This document shows, piece after piece, positions 52,333 through 64,000 of a stretch of 64,000 bases of DNA (positions are counted from its first letter, which is position 1; each line of letters begins with the position of its first letter). The DNA lies in assembly GCA_949152475.1 (NCBI GenBank), contig OX424570.1:22006694-22070693 (forward strand), read 5' to 3'. The DNA is from Terebella lapidaria (lineage: Eukaryota > Annelida > Polychaeta > Terebellida > Terebellidae). Both the position numbers and the translations under genes were made by a program. The notes beneath the pieces were generated by a model. That model had not been told where the DNA came from. It did no database searches and saw nothing but the letters and a program-made list of their open reading frames with translations.

Positions 52333-54760
52333 CCACCGTCACTACAAAAAGCCTGAAGTATCAGCATGTCTGTGTTGACTCAAACCATGCTGAGCTTTGT
52401 TTGATGTTGTCAATATTATTGCCGCTATGGTCTCGACAGGATTGACGCATCGAAGTTGATGTTATGCAATTGGTGGGTAATCCAGGGAGCAACTGAGTGA
52501 TGGGCCTATACAGACAGTAATAGGCAAATACGCTAGAGATCATTGCCTAGCTTGAATATTTTTTTGGGGGGATGAGATCAATAACAAGTGAAACAATATC
52601 AGTGAACATATCAGTGGACAAAAATGTTTTATTGGGTACCATATTAGATTCAATATTGTAGTTTTTTTTAAAAATAAACACGCCTTTGCTGATAATTTCA
52701 GGATAGCATTGCATAGAAATTTGTGTGCTTTTTTTTTCTATTTGACCAGGTGTGTAAATATGGAAGACACAGTTATAAAGTACCAGATAGTGTTGTGAAT
52801 TGGATAACCAACCCGATGGTCGATATCCAGCGTGGGCAGAATGTACACATCACACACTGCTGTATTTGCCAATATTGAATTTAATTTTTCTCGTAAGTAA
52901 TATAACTGTTATTTTGATTCAATCACTTGCTTCAAAAATACAAAAACTTTTGTTGTTTTTTTTGTATTTTTCAGAAACTTGTCGAAGCATGCTATATGTC
53001 CGGGGAGAACAAGTACGAATGTAAGCATCGATCTATCACCACCAATACAGCCAAATTTTGATGATTCCAATAACAAACATACAACATTTTGTAATAGAAA
53101 CAAAACCGAACCAATTATTTTATCAAAAGTCACCCTGGCGTCATCAGGGGCAGACAGTGTGGTAAATGTAGTTGTTTCTACTGTACACCTGATGGAATTA
53201 GTATACAACTGCCCAACACTCTATGAAAACAATTTAGAAAGCCGAAACAAACCCCATGGAATAGATATATGACAAGCACATAAGTATCTAATCACAAGCC
53301 AAAAGGCTACTGAGTTGATTACTACTAGTAATTAGTAGTTATCATTAGTAAATGATTAGTAGTTGAGGCTACTGAGTATATTACGAAGTATTATAATAAT
53401 GTGATATCGAGTTTATCTTGTTGTATGAGTCACTGCGCGGCGAAGAAACAGTATTTTGAAGTTCGAAAACAAAATGCAAAGAAACACAATAATTATTTGA
53501 ATCACCATCAGGCAGTGTGTCGTCCTTCCCTCAAGCCATAAAAAAAAACGGGATTACGTTGTCAGGACACAGGAAATATCTCTCTATACGCATGTGCCGA
53601 TGACACCAAGGAAGCTTAATCAATATATGTGTCCAGATAACTGTTTTGTCTGTTCCTTGGTTGGATTACATATTGATGTTCTGTCAGCTTGTGGGACATG
53701 TTATATAACCACTGATCAGTGACTCCAAAGAAGGTGGTCTGAAACAACATCATAGAAAGTGAGACGCATGGGACCAATCGTTGTCGATAAAAACACAAAG
53801 AATCTATGTCATGTCAGCCCGGTTTTTTGTCACTACTCTTGCATATTTTATTCAGTACTTCTTTGCATGTGTTTCCTTTGTCGTCAATGTTTGCACTTTG
53901 TAAGGAGTCGGAATTCATAGCCGCAACAAATATATTTTTTATGATCCTGAAGACTCCAACTGTTAACTTCCATTTGACGATAATGGTATATCAGCACAGG
54001 AAAGCCCACTATTGGCACCAACTATGCCTCGTTACTAAATGGAATCTGTAAGTATGAATACTTTCCCCTAATCTCAATAGTTCCAACAACAAAACACATC
54101 AGTGCAAGACAAACAAGGTATTACAAATCAACAATGTCAACATAAAAGGATATACTGTAGTCAGCACAAATGCTGGTATTGATTTACCGTCAGCTGCACA
54201 AACGTTCGTGGATGACAACCATGAACAAAATATGTGGACCCATATATTGACTTGGTGAGAATATATTGGCTTGGTGACAAGTGTTTAGGGAATTTTTCAC
54301 AATTATTTTCATGTTGTGTTTTCCAATTTTATCACATAGTTTTGTACTCTGTATGCTCATTTTATATCAGGAGATCCAGACAGGCATGCAGGTCATTCAT
54401 CATTGAACATGAAGACTTGTAGCTGCTGATTCAGGCTCCAAGTGTGTTGTTTGTTACCCGTCTAAGCAGTTCCTGTGCGACACTCGGCAAAGCAACGTTT
54501 TTTCCGCAATATCGCTGGAGTAGCGTATAGAGCTACATATGTTCATCAATGTCTAATGATACTGTCACCTACAGCTTTCTGGGGCAGACAACGGGAAATC
54601 GATAGTGATATTGTGGGCGACCGAATAAATAGTTCTACGGAAGATCCTTTGTTGCTGTCTGGTAAGTGATGAGTTGTGAATGTTGACATTACTGCCGGAA
54701 ATGTAGTAATTTGAGGGTTGTTTTTTTGTTCAGTCGCTAACACTCAACTCATGGGCCTCA
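52333..54760 (+). repeat. Second local duplication, left copy
   Basis: Partner of 55,430-57,345. Shared landmarks: GTTGACTCAAACCATGCTGA, GCTTTGTTTGATGTTGTCAA, ATGGAAGACA, AAAGTACCAGATAGTGTTGT, GCGTGGGCAGAATGTACACA, TATAACCACTGATCAGTGAC and TTGACATTACTGCC. It contains an R1 copy (53,015-53,325) that the partner lacks. Confidence 0.8.
53015..53325 (-). repeat. R1 repeat inside the second duplication
   Basis: From GTAAGCATCGATCTATCACC to AGGCTACTGAGTTGAT, reverse orientation. It is absent at the corresponding place near 56,330, so it was either inserted after the duplication or lost from the partner. Confidence 0.75.
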
Positions 54761-55429
54761 TTTGACATGATATTATTATTTATGTTGTATCCAATCAATG
54801 ATTTTGCAAGATAAGAAACAACGTTCTCAAGCAGAGATTTTCCCTTTCGTCCATAATATAAACATATAGTTAATTAAAACACCATGACTACGCAACTCCT
54901 CTCCAAAAGAATTGGTGAGTAGATACATGTTTACATATTGAGGATGAGTTGGGATATGGTTTCGAAGAAAGATTCTCAGGAATCATTTGAATTGATAAAT
55001 AGATGTGTCACTTTTACTCACATCGGTATAGCTATATGACAAGTACATGAGTAGCAAATAAAAAGCCAACATTCTGCTGCATTCAAGGTTTTCTTGGGAA
55101 CAGATTCAGCGCAAATAGCATGACACCGGCTTATAACACCAGAAGAAAATAACAACAAAAACATTTGTATGATATATGACAAATGTTTTTTGGTTTAGGT
55201 CCCTTCAAATTGATTATCTTCAACACAATTCTATATACAGCGCACTGAATGCAAATATAATCAAACTAGAAAAGATGCTTGTTTTTTGTGAAATTCAAGA
55301 GGAACATGTATCTCGTCTTGTAAACGTAACCGACTAGTTAAGTAGGTGTATGAATATTTCACAAGGAAACACACTTCTCGTGTTTGATTTGTGTAAGGGA
55401 TCAATAACAGCCCATGACAGTCCACCACC
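54761..55429. other. No gene recognised
   Basis: Spacer between the two copies of the second local duplication. AT-rich, with a short reversed R1-like word series (ATATGACAAGTACATGAG, about 55,034) but no complete repeat. Confidence 0.4.
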
Positions 55430-57345
55430 ACTAAAAGAACTCTATTGAAGTATCAGGATGTCGGTGTTGACTCAAACCACGCTGAGCTTTGTTTGATGTT
55501 GTCAATATTATTGTCCTTACGGTCTCAACAGGATCGACCCCTCGAACCTGATGTTATGCAATGGTGGGTAATCGAGGACCCACTGAGTGATGGTCCAATA
55601 CAGACAGTAACATGTAAATACACTAGTGATCGTTGTCTTTGCTTGAATATTTTACTAGGTGGAGGAAGTGCGATCGATAACATATAATAAATGTTATCAA
55701 ATATGTTTCTATTGATGTTTTTCCTTTCATCGATCTGTGGGATGCCTCTTTGTATATATGTTCAAATATCAGTTTTGTGTGCAAAAACTACTTTTCTGTC
55801 AGAGGTGTTTACAGTCTGGTGAGACATCAATCCCACAGCTCAGAACCTTATAACTGATATTGGCATTTGTATATTCATGGATTTATATGTGGTTCTGAAA
55901 TAAAATCTATCTAAATCTATCTATCGATAACCAGTGACACTGAAACTAGAACAATCACATTGTACATGTTCAGGATAGACTCCATAATGAAATAGTTTCA
56001 TTGGGCACAATATTTGATTCTATTTCGTAGTTTTTGAAATATATATGCCTTTGCTGATAAATTCAACGACGCATTGCATACAAAACGCTTAGTTTTCAGT
56101 CTTTTTGACCAGGTGTGTGTAAATATGGAAGACATAGTTTTAAAGTACCAGATAGTGTTGTTAGTTGGATAACCAACCCGATCGTCGATAATCAGCGTGG
56201 GCAGAATGTACACATCTCCCACTGCTCTATTTGCCAAAATGGATTTTTTTTCCGTATGTAATAAACTGAACGATTGCCTTGATTCAATCACATGCATCGA
56301 AAAGTACTGAACTTGTAGTTTTCAGCAGTTTGTCCAGGCACACACCAATAATTTGAATCACTATCAGGAAGTTTGTCTTACTTTCCTATATAAAAAACAT
56401 GGGGATTAGGTTGTCAGGACACAGAGTATAGGTGTTTATATGTAGGCGAGGATCATACCGAGGGAACGTAATCAATAATTGTGTCTAGATAACTGTCTTT
56501 GTCCGTTCCTCGGTTGTATTACACATCGATGTCCTGTTAGCTTGTGGGACATGATGATTGTTATATAACCACTGATCAGTGACTTCAAAGGAGATGGTTT
56601 GAGACAAATGACACGTTGGGGAACAATTGTTGTCGATAAAACACACAAAAAAGTAATGTTATCCCAGTTTTTGCCACTACTTTTGCATATTTTATCAGGT
56701 ACTCCTTTGCATGTCTTGACAATTTGTCAGGGGTAGGAATTCCTAGCCGATGTGGCGACAAATATATTTATTTTATGATCCTGAAGACTCCAATTGTCAA
56801 CTTCCATTTTATGATTATGGTATATAGCAATGGACAAACTTTTGTGAACATCACTGAAATCTGTTCTGGGTGATAACAGATGTTAACAGAAAATGGTCAT
56901 AATTTTTTTTTCAATATTCTCACATAATTTTGTACTGTATCTCCTTTCTTATATCGGGAGATCTAGACAGCCATGGTGGTAAGCCATTGCTGTATATAAG
57001 GACATGTAGTTGATTACTTTGTGCACGATGCTTGGTGTTCTGAGCACGTCTATGCAGTTTCTGTTCGACTCACAATCTCGTTCACGTCGCGTGACGGTTG
57101 TTCTATACTAGGGAGGAAATTTTCACTAGTGTCGCATGATGCCAGCTACAGCTACTTTGGGTGGACGAGGGGTGGGTGTGTAACTGATATTGATATTGTG
57201 AGCGACTAGCAAATGGGGCTTCATTTGTGGAAGAGGTCTGTGTGGGTGTGGGTGGTGAAGTGGTGAGAGGTAGATGTTGACATTACTGCCAGAAATGTAA
57301 TAATTTGGAGTGGGTACTTGGCTCAGTAGCTAACATTTAACGCAT
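55430..57345 (+). repeat. Second local duplication, right copy
   Basis: Partner of 52,333-54,760, with about 270 bp of extra sequence near 55,690-55,960. An 80-codon frame at 55,445-55,687 (VGVDSNHAELCLMLSILLSL) is not kept open in the left copy, so it is not called a gene. Confidence 0.8.
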
Positions 57346-57419
57346 ATGCCTCATTGTGTGGGATATTATTATTGTTCTGTACTAATTACAATTGTGTACT
57401 GTATATTGCAATTCATATT

Positions 57420-57515
57420 GTACACCTGGTAGAATTAGTATGTTACTGATCGATAAGCAATCCAAAGGAAACTAACGAAACAGGTGTATGACAAGTACAT
57501 AAGTATCCATTTAGT
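57420..57515 (-). repeat. R1-like fragment
   Basis: Short match to the middle of R1 in reverse orientation: TACACCTGGTAGAATTAGTA, then GTATGACAAGTACATAAGTA. The rest of the unit is missing. Confidence 0.5.
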
Positions 57516-57639
57516 CGGGCATGTACGGGGGTCCCTTTGCACCCCCCCCCCCATGATCCTCCAAAACCAACTTTTTTCTCAAGGTTTTTTAATACTAATA
57601 AACATTACATATGTCTCCGGTTGCGCATCCATTGCAAAA

Positions 57640-58360
57640 ATTGGTTTTCGGGCCATTTTTCAAAATGGCCGCCCCGCGAAATCTCGAATTTTGAGATGCT
57701 TCACTTTAAGCTGAATAGGTCTACAAAATAAAATGTTTGTTACCTTTTGCTGCTCATTGTGGGGACCTTATACATTGTACATGAGAAAACAGTGGTTAAA
57801 TAAACATTTATAATATGAATATGTCCATCAATCCAAGATGGCCGCCAAATTTAGATAATTTTTCACTAAAATGTCCATAACTTCGGACTGAGTCAACCTA
57901 GGATGTTCATTTTGGGGTCTATACCTAGGTTTTCATATACAGGGAATCCATTTAGACCAAAATAAATACAATCAAGCTATTTGTTTTGATGCATGCATCC
58001 AAGATGGCCGCCAAATTCAGATAAGTTTTCACTAAAATGTCCATAACTTCGGACTGAGTCAACCTAGGATGTTCATAGGTTTTCATATACAGGGAATCCA
58101 TTCAGACCAAAATAAATACAATCAAGCTATTTCTTTTGATGCATGTACACCTGCACACATGGTACACGCTACACATTCATTTAGATATCTCTCGAAAATA
58201 GCCCCCTTGACACCCCTATGGTCTCAATTGTGGATCTTACTTGAATATTTCTGATAGAGACTTTTACTGATTTGCAATCCCAATAAATCCTTGAACAAAT
58301 AGAGCTTGATTTGATTAGTTTTGTTAATTAACAGAAATCCAAGATGCCTGCTAAACACAT
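57640..58360 (+). repeat. AAGATGGCCGCC-type repeat, partly tandem
   Basis: Two units start at about 57,833 and 57,999 (CCAAGATGGCCGCCAAATT), each followed by CACTAAAATGTCCATAACTT, CGGACTGAGTCAACCTAGGA and AGGGAATCCATT. The period is about 166 bp and the second unit is shortened by about 30 bp. Related single words occur at 57,664 (AAAATGGCCGCCCCGCG) and 58,339 (ATCCAAGATGCCTGC). A homopolymer C run lies at 57,542-57,552. Confidence 0.7.
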
Positions 58361-58517
58361 CCCGAAAATTCAAGTTCGTAACTAATTGTGCTATAAAGAT
58401 GTGTGATACTTACTTTCAAGGGTATTTTGGTATGTAGATTCCATTTTTGGTGTTATTCTAGCTATATAATATCAATTTAAAATGATAACAGCATCTCATT
58501 GAGATGGAAAGCAAATA

Positions 58518-59204
58518 AAAACATACTGTTATTTGAATTTATTCATACACTTATTCATTACGCATTACTCACCAACATGCTTGGGATACTTTTTATATCA
58601 CAAACAGAGAACAATGATGTAGAATATCTTCATTGGTTATCTTAACACATGAACATGATGGAACATGGTACTATGATATTGGTACTGCTATATTGGCTGA
58701 ATTGACATATTAACTGATGATGTCTTCACCATTGCCCTGCATTCTCTTGCAGTACAACAACGTTGTCTTGAGCTGTCCGACATCATACCACTCAACATCC
58801 TCTATCTCAGTTCTGGAAAATTCTACATCACTTTTGCCACAACAGTCCCATTCATTGATCTAGTCTCATTCATTGATCTAGACACACCTTCGTGTACGGG
58901 TTGCCACTCTCCTGGGGCTGAACAGTTGTAATGCAAGTGATGTCGGACAGCTCAAGACAACATTGTTGTACTGCAAGAGAATGCAGGGCAATGGTGAAGA
59001 CATCATCAACTAATATGTCAATTCATCCAATATAGCAGTACCAATATCATAGTACCATGTTCCATTATGTTCATGTGTTAAGATAGCCAATGAAGATATT
59101 CTACATTATTGTTCTCTGTTTGTGATATAAAAAGTATCCCAAGCATGTTGGTGAGTAATGCGTAATGCATAAGTGTATGAATAAACTCAAATAACAATAT
59201 GTTT
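58518..59204. mobile_element. Hairpin (foldback) element with 266 bp arms
   Basis: The left arm 58,518-58,784 and right arm 58,939-59,204 are near-perfect inverted repeats, beginning AAACATACTGTTATTTGA and its complement. They share CATGCTTGGGATACTTTTTA, CTGCATTCTCTTGCAGTACA and AGCTGTCCGACATCA. The loop of about 154 bp (58,785-58,938) is unrelated to the arms and contains CATTCATTGATCTAG twice. No coding capacity and no clear target duplication. The high arm identity suggests recent formation or ongoing gene conversion between arms. Confidence 0.8.
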
Positions 59205-59350
59205 ACCCTCGCCCCGATAGGGGCAGAGGGTATTGCAATTGGGTCTGTCCGTTTGTATGTTTGTTACTTGCCGGAATTTATATTGGTCGGTTGGTTTGTG
59301 GGTTTGTGTGTTTGTTACTTGACGAAATTAAATTTCGTCAAGTATGTTGG

Positions 59351-59358
59351 TCAGTTGC

Positions 59359-59396
<38 letters not shown>

Positions 59397-59404
59397 TTGT
59401 TTGT
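59351..59404 (+). repeat. (TGTC)n then (TTTG)n microsatellite
   Basis: About nine copies of TCTG/TGTC followed by several TTTG units. It lies between the hairpin element and the long satellite. Confidence 0.9.
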
Positions 59405-59499
59405 TAGCGCTCTACAGGTCACAATTTTGATCGTAAAGTCCCGAAAATTTGTCAGAAGATGTGCAATTAGTACTCGACCAAGTGATTAACTTTTGGGAG

Positions 59500-62400
59500 G
59501 TCAAGGTCAAAAACTGAGGTCAAGGTCAAGGAAAAGGTCAAAATCGAAAAATCGCAATAACTTCGCTTCTAATTAAGATTATTTTTTCTAATTATTTATA
59601 TATTTTTCTATGGTCTATTCCGCATCATATGATGCATGCCCGATGGTCGTATGACCAAAACTCCCGATTTCCGGTCCAGGTCGAAAATTTGGGGGTCACG
59701 AATTTAGGTTTTTCCTGCCTCACAATATTCAAAACCATATAATAGAGCAAGTTCCCGATAGATGTTCCTGATTTTTACTCAGAAGTTGTGCCTTATCACA
59801 CAAAACACGATTGTGAAGTTATAAGACTCAAGGTCAAGAATTAGAGTTAAGGTCATAGTAGAGGTCAAAATCGAAAAATCGCAATAACTTCGCTTCTGAT
59901 CAAAATTAATTTTTCTAAACATTTTGTATTTTTATTTGGTCAATTCGACATCAGCTGACGTATGTCCGATGGTTGTACGACCAAAACTCCCGATTATCGC
60001 CCAGGGTCGAACATTTGGGGGTTTTGAGATTATTTGAATTTTGTACAATATTCAAACCGTTATTGTGGAGTCAAAATCCAATATAAGTTGCTGATTTTTA
60101 ATCAGTAGGTGTTTCTTATCACATTGAACATATGTGTAAAGGTGTAGGACTCAAGATCAAGAATTACAGTTAAAGTCATAGTAAAGGTCAAAATCGAAAA
60201 ATCGCAATAACTCAGTTTCTAATCGATGTTATTTTTTCTAGGTATTTTTATATTTTTCTATGGTCAATTCCGCATCATATGATGCATGCCCGATGGTCGT
60301 ATGACCAAAACTCCCGATTTCCGGTCCAGGTCGAAAATTTGGGGGTCACGAATTTAGGTTTTTCCTGCCTCACAATATTCAAAACCATATAATAGAGCAA
60401 GTTCCCGATAGATGTTCCTGATTTTTACTCAGAAGTTGTGCCTTATCACACAAAACACGATTGTGAGGTTATAGGACTCAAGGTCAAGAATTAGCGTTAA
60501 GGTCATAGTAAAGGTCAAAATCGAAAAATCGCAATAACTTCGCTTCTGATCAAAATTATTTTTTCTAAACATTTTTGTATTTTTATTTGGTCAATTCGAC
60601 ATCAGCTGACGTATGTCCGATGGTTGTACGACCAAAACTCCCGATTATCGCCCAAGGTCGAACATTTGGGGGTTTTGAGATTATTTGAATTTTGTACAAT
60701 ATTCAAACCGTTATTGTGGAGTCAAAATCCAATATAAGTTGCTGATTTTTAATCAGTAGGTGTGTCTTATCACATTGAACATATGTGTAAAGGTGTAGGA
60801 CTCAAGATCAAGAAATACAGTTAAAGTCATAGTAAAGGTCAAAATCGAAAAATCGCAATAACTCAGTTTCTAATCGATGTTATTTTTTCTAGGTATTTTT
60901 ATATTTTTCTATGGTCAATTCCGCATCATATGATGCATGCCCGATGGTCGTATGACCAAAACTCCCGATTTCCGGTCCAGGTCGAAAGTTTGGGGGTCAC
61001 GAATTTAGGTTTTTCCTGCCTCACAATATTCAAAACCATATAATAGAGCAAGTTCCCGATAGATGTTCCTGATTTTTACTCAGAAGTTGTGCCTTATCAC
61101 ACAAAACACGATTGTCAGGTTATAGGACTCAAGGTCAAGAATTAGCGTTAAGGTCATAGTAAAGGTCAAAATCGAAAAATCGCAATAACTTCGCTTCTGA
61201 TCAAAATTATTTTTTCTAAACATTTTTGTATTTTTATTTGGTCAATTCGACATCAGCTGACGTATGTCCGATGGTTGTACGACCAAAACTCCCGATTATC
61301 GCCCAAGGTCGAACATTTGGGGGTTTTGAGATTATTTGAATTTTGTACAATATTCAAACCGTTATTGTGGAGTCAAAATCCAATATAAGTTGCTGATTTT
61401 TAATCAGTAGGTGTGTCTTATCACATTGAACATATGTGTAAAGGTGTAGGACTCAAGATCAAGAAATACAGTTAAAGTCATAGTAAAGGTCAAAATCGAA
61501 AAATCGCAATAACTCAATTTCTAATCGATGTTATTTTTTCTAGGTATTTTTATATTTTTCTATGGTCAATTCCGCATCATATGATGCATGCCCGATGGTC
61601 GTATGACCAAAACTCCCGATTTCCGGTCCAGGTCGAAAATTTGGGGGTCACGAATTTAGGTTTTTCCTGCCTCACAATATTCAAAACCATATAATAGAGC
61701 AAGTTCCCGATAGATGTTCCTCATTTTTACTCAGAAGTTGTGCCTTATCACACAAAACACGATTGTGAAGTTATAGGACTCAAGGTCAAGAATTAGCGTT
61801 AAGGTCATAGTAAAGGTCAAAATCGAAAAATCGCAATAACTTCGCTTCTGATCAAAATGAATTTTTCTAAACATTTTTGTATTTTTATTTGGTCAATTCG
61901 ACATCAGCTGACGTATGTCCGATGGTTGTACGACCAAAACTCCCGATTATCGCCCAAGGTCGAACATTTGGGGGTTTTGAGATCATTTGAATTTTGTACA
62001 ATATTCAAACCGTTATTGTGGAGTCAAAATCCAATATAAGTTGCTGATTTTTAATCAGTAGGTGTGTTTTATCACATTGAACATATGTGTAAAGGTGTAG
62101 GACTCAAGATCAAGAATTACAGTTAAAGTCATAGTAAAGGTCAAAATCGAAAAATCGCAATAACTCAGTTTCTAATCGATGTTATTTTTTCTAGGTATTT
62201 TTTATATTTTTCTATGGTCAATTCCGCATCATATGATGCATGCCCGATGGTCGTATGACCAAAACTCCCGATTTCCGGTCCAGGTCGAAAATTTGGGGGT
62301 CACGAATTTAGGTTTTTTATGCCTCACAATATTCAAAACCATATAATAGAGCAAGTTCCCGATAGATGTTCCTGATTTTTACTCAGAAGTTGTGCCTTAT

Positions 62401-62960
62401 CACACAAAACACGATTTTGAAGTTATAGGACTCAAGATCAAGAATTACGAGTTAAGGTCATGGTAAAGGTCAAAATCGAAAAATCACAATAACTTCGCTT
62501 CTGATCAAAATTAATTTTTCTAAGCATTTTTGTATTTTTATTTGGTCAATTCGACATCAGCTGACGTATGTCCGATGGTTGTACGACCCAAACTCCCGAT
62601 TATCGCCCAAGGTCGAACATTTGGGGGTTTTGAGATCATTTGAATTTTGTACAATATTCAAACCGTTACTGTGGAGTCAAAATCCAATATAAGTTGCTGA
62701 TTTTTAATCAGTAGGTGTGTCTTATCACATTGAACATATGTGTGAAGGTGTAGGACTCAAGATCAAGAATTACAGTTAAAGTCATAGTAAAGGTAAAAAT
62801 CGAAAAATCGCAATAACTCCACTTTCGATCAACATTAATTTTTGTCAGTATTTTTGTATGGTCAATTCGGCGTCAAATGGTGTATGTGCGATGGTCGTAC
62901 GACCAAAACTCCCGACTATCGCCCGATGCCGAAAATCTGGGGGTCATGTGCAAGTTGCAT
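59500..62960 (+). repeat. Dimeric satellite array, ~651 bp higher-order period
   Basis: The word CGATGGTCGTATGACCAAAA recurs at 59,641, 60,291, 60,942, 61,593 and 62,245 (spacing 650-652 bp). Between these sits a sister subunit with CGATGGTTGTACGACCAAAA (first near 59,969, offset about 328 bp). Subunit 1 has GCATCATATGATGCATGC and ATTTCCGGTCCAGG; subunit 2 has GACATCAGCTGACGTATG and ATTATCGCCCAAGG. Both carry GGTCAAAATCGAAAAATCGC. The last subunit (about 62,790-62,960) is diverged. Five alternating pairs with high identity point to expansion of the dimer as a unit. Confidence 0.9.
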
Positions 62961-63249
62961 TGTGGTAGCCCTAGAGTAGTGGCCGCAAAATTACCTAACA
63001 TAAGTTGCCAATTTATAGGAAATATGAAATGTTTTATGCAGATTTGAATACACAAATATGAAATGTGGACTTTTCTTGCTCTAATTCTCCAATTGAGTTG
63101 ACTGTGAAAGTTGGTTAGTTTGGGTTATAAAGTTACAGTTATTTTGGGATCGATTTCTTCGTGCAGTCATGCCGACATGCATGCGGTCATACATGTACAG
63201 TAAAAGTTGTTCTCCATGGGGAAGGGAATACGGCAACAAGTTGTATGAT

Positions 63250-63332
63250 GGGTCGGTGGCCGAGTGGTTACAGTGCTCGCTCTGTAAGACGTAGGCTTTT
63301 GACTCTGCGGGTTCGAATCTACCTGCTGGTAA
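63250..63332 (+). repeat. tRNA-derived sequence (SINE head or tRNA pseudogene)
   Basis: TGGCCGAGTGG (about 63,257-63,267) fits an RNA polymerase III A box of the Ser/Leu tRNA type. GGGTTCGAATCT (about 63,309-63,320) fits a B box at normal spacing for a long-variable-arm tRNA. The acceptor and T stems do not pair well, so a functional tRNA is unlikely. A T-run follows at 63,352-63,361, usable as a terminator. Best read as a SINE head or decayed tRNA. Confidence 0.5.
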
Positions 63333-63364
63333 ATATCTTTTTTGCTCTTTGTTTTTTTTTTAGA

Positions 63365-64000
63365 ATATCCTAGTTACATCGCAACCCTGGGTCAATGCCC
63401 CAGCGTTGCATCGTTGAATGCGAATTGCCGTTAGCAACCTGATTTTGCTCATTATTACTATAAGGTGTGACGTGTGGATGTAGAATCCCTCTAAAACTTA
63501 ACAAAATACAAGAATAATGATCAAAAGTGATGTAAAACTTTGGTTATGCGTGAATTAGTCAAGAATTCCGCGAATAATCGCCATCGAAGCAGCAGTTAGA
63601 ATCGAGGAAGCCGCCATCATGATTCTGGCCAATTTTCCACAATACGAATTCTCAACCCGGCGTGCTGTGAAGCGGACGAGATCTATCCAAGCAATGCAGC
63701 TGCACGTACTGTAATACTACTAGTGCACGTACGAACAGATAACAAGTATGTTTTTCATTGTGATATGTGATCAGTTGCAAACAGAAATTGCCGAAAAATA
63801 ACGATGGAAGATGTAAATTAATTTATGGTGAATGTAAATGAAATAACTGAGTTTGCTGCAGAAATTTATTGCAAAGATAATGCAAAATTCTGTTCGTAAA
63901 ATTTTGGTTGATGTTTTTTTTTTATTGTTTCCTAAAAACGAACATGAATACTACATATTTCCAGGCTTTCATGGCTGCATACACAAACATCGAAGCAGGG
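63365..64000. other. No gene recognised
   Basis: Unique sequence. The part at 63,570-63,720 is less AT-rich and has GAAGCCGCCATCATGATTC, a start-codon-like context, but no frame of useful length follows within the window. Confidence 0.35.

Noticed and set aside
59500-62960. Possible nuclear-receptor-type regulatory cluster because of repeated AGGTCA words
   Set aside because: The words are part of the satellite monomer and recur with its period. There is no sign of independent regulatory selection.

Overview
The window is eukaryotic, non-coding and repeat-dominated DNA from an animal genome, most likely a marine invertebrate and probably a mollusc. The reasons are an AT-rich background, many interspersed repeats and foldback elements, a Tc1/mariner relic, four copies of a reverse-transcriptase element whose 3' tail I recognise from bivalve sequence, and satellites with GGTCAAGGTCA-type words that are common in marine invertebrates. 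The species cannot be fixed from the sequence alone. No complete host gene could be assembled; only isolated exon-like reading frames are seen.

Layout. 0-9.4 kb: unique AT-rich DNA with copies of a ~365 bp interspersed repeat (called R1 here), one of them split by a decayed Tc1/mariner element (3.73-5.27 kb) that itself contains a reverse-transcriptase tail. 9.4-13.4 kb: exon-like pieces on the minus strand and two larger reverse-transcriptase copies. 14.6-16.3 kb: copies of a second repeat (R2) and a candidate plus-strand exon. 16.6-29.1 kb and 29.1-49.0 kb: two halves of an old local duplication, each heavily modified by later insertions. The first half gained a hAT-like foldback, a 1.8 kb giant foldback, a 147 bp satellite and a tRNA-like palindrome. 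The second half gained a small MITE and a 13.3 kb LTR retrotransposon. 49-50.6 kb: reverse-transcriptase tail, R1, a tandemly duplicated coding fragment, R2. 51.6-57.4 kb: more R1 and another old duplication. 57.5-64 kb: AAGATGGCCGCC-type repeats, a hairpin element, a microsatellite, a 3.5 kb dimeric satellite and a tRNA-like sequence.

The centrepiece is the LTR element at 32,954-46,284. It looks whole and very young: the two 735 bp LTRs appear identical by eye, it has a 4 bp CATA target duplication, and the other half of the local duplication keeps the exact empty site at 25,692-25,695. It has gag, a Ty3/gypsy-order pol (protease, reverse transcriptase, RNase H, integrase) and, where an envelope gene would sit, a 932-residue third reading frame. 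That third protein has no membrane segments; it carries zinc-finger-like Cys/His clusters and a coiled coil. The whole element, coding and non-coding, is studded on one strand only with the hexamer CGRCCC. The motif is used in all three reading phases, which points to a nucleic-acid-level function. The combination of the large extra frame and the strand-biased motif is the best candidate for something undescribed here.
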